From: CAYNYF01 sp964401385
GTDB taxonomy: Bacteria; Planctomycetota; Phycisphaerae; SM23-33
Reading direction: 5' to 3'
NCBI GenBank assembly: GCA_964401385.1
Contig: CAYNYF010000041.1
Location: 1-35,921 of the forward strand
Length of the DNA: 35,921 bases
Shown here: one piece after another, positions 35,031 through 35,921 of the stretch
How the letters are laid out: each line of letters opens with the position of its first letter
How positions within the stretch are numbered: position 1 is the stretch's first letter
Translations under genes and position numbers: made by a program
The notes under the pieces: generated by a model
The model's input: the letters and a program-made list of their open reading frames with translations, nothing else
Databases searched by the model: none
What the model was told of the DNA's origin: nothing

Positions 35031-35211
35031 TCGCATAGAGGTAGCAAGCTGCGAGGTTCACCGAACGTTCCCCGCGTGGGTTTTGTCTGCGCGGGGAGCA
35101 GAGCGCTAAGGCGGCTTGAGGGATTCCGCGGGCGGCCGACCGTCCGCCGAACCCATGCATTTTCGCGGGTCCGCACGTCCGCATCGGACGGGCCGGGCCG
35201 GTGATAAATGT

Positions 35212-35921
35212 GATCAAGCTACTAAGAGTACACGGTGGATGTCTAGGCGTGATGAGGCGAAGAAGGACGTGGCAGGCTGCGATAAGCCCAGGGGAGTTGT
35301 CAAACTAGCTTTGATCCTGGGATCTCCGAATGGGGCAACCCGGCGCCACAGTGCAAGCTGATGGCGTCAGCAGCGACTGAATGCATAGGTCGTTGCGGCC
35401 AACGCAGGGAACTGAAACATCTAAGTACCTGCAGGAAAGGAAATCAACCGAGACTCCGTGAGTAGTGGCGAGCGAAAGCGGACGAGCCCAAACCCGCCGC
35501 AAGGCGGGGGTTGCGGGCGCTGATCCGGAGTTACAAAGGCAGCGGTAGCCGAAGAGTCTGGAAAGGCTCACCACAGAAGGTGAAAGTCCTGTAGGCGACG
35601 TCGCGAGCCCTCCATCGGGTTTTCGCGGTCGACTTGTCGGCCGCGGAGGCCCATTGTGGTCGGCGTACCAGAGTAGCGCGGAGCTCGTGGAACTCCGCGT
35701 GAAGCTGGGGGGCCCACCCTCCAAGGCTAAGTACTCCATCACGACCGATAGTGCACAAGTAAGGCGACTGAATGATGAAAAGCACCCCTATAAGGGGAGT
35801 GAAAAGTACCTGAAACCGTGTACTTACAAGTGGTCGGAGCCCTATGTCCCGGTCTTCGGGCCGGGAAACGGGTGACGGCGTACCTTTTGCATAATGGACC
35901 GGCGAGTTGTCGTCTGCGGCG
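35212..35921 (+). rRNA. rrl: 23S ribosomal RNA, 5' part
   Basis: The 5' end GATCAAGCTACTAAGAGTAC matches the E. coli start GGTTAAGCGACTAAGCGTAC, followed by ACGGTGGATG, GCGATAAGC, TCCGAATGGGGCAACCC, GGGAACTGAAACATCTAAGT and AAATCAACCGAGACTCC, all conserved domain I blocks. The gene continues past the window end; 710 bases are present. No 16S gene lies upstream in this operon. The last base of the spacer and first base of the mature RNA are approximate. Confidence 0.97.

Overview
The window looks like a chromosomal segment from an uncultured, high-GC bacterium, most likely a planctomycete (Phycisphaerae-like). This is an inference from several signs together: a C-terminal fragment of a PEP-CTERM protein with a dockerin-like Asp-rich repeat, an MJ0042-type zinc-ribbon protein, decayed IS1182/IS1380/IS1595-type elements, and a 23S rRNA gene preceded by tRNA-Ile and tRNA-Ala with no 16S gene in front. 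Unlinked 16S and 23S genes are known in planctomycetes. There is no phage, CRISPR array or obvious recently acquired island. Most genes are housekeeping genes, with sugar and cell-surface genes between them.

Layout. 1-5170: a small membrane protein, surE, a two-gene sugar unit (Gfo/Idh/MocA dehydrogenase then D-lyxose isomerase-like cupin) and divergent folC with a clear terminator. 5200-12020: a diguanylate cyclase, an IS1182-type remnant, a polyprenyl-type GT2, a convergent HAD + ATP-grasp pair, and two NAD-sugar epimerase/dehydratases; the last five look like nucleotide-sugar and surface-glycan genes. 12100-18450: an EF-G-2-like GTPase with a long leader, an IS1380-type remnant, a zinc-ribbon protein, a 6S-RNA-like gene on the minus strand, and a short pheT lacking the usual N-terminal OB domain. 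18500-27020: a membrane protein, a GT9, mnmA, a zinc-ribbon/DedA protein, PgpH-like HD phosphodiesterase, phoH, cdsA and a homocysteine methyltransferase-domain protein. 27025-29282: a PEP-CTERM gene broken by an internally deleted IS1595-type element, then ffh. 29415-34202: a three-gene unit of FAD oxidoreductase, alpha/alpha-toroid protein and GH78-like rhamnosidase. 34203-35921: a strong promoter, a structured RNA with an intrinsic terminator, boxA, tRNA-Ile(GAU), tRNA-Ala(UGC), a second boxA and the 5' part of 23S rRNA.

The most interesting parts are non-coding. The RNA before the tRNA/23S operon can form either a strong terminator or a 13-bp stem that would sequester the terminator's 5' arm, so it resembles an attenuator on an rRNA operon or an unrecognised small RNA. 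The 167-nt RNA at 16143-16309 has its own promoter, a 14 x 14 nt central bubble and a terminator, as expected for 6S RNA. Several housekeeping genes (surE, folC, mnmA, ffh) have a -10 box placed so that transcription would start 1-4 nt before the ATG, suggesting leaderless mRNAs. All assignments come from reading the sequence; no database search was possible.
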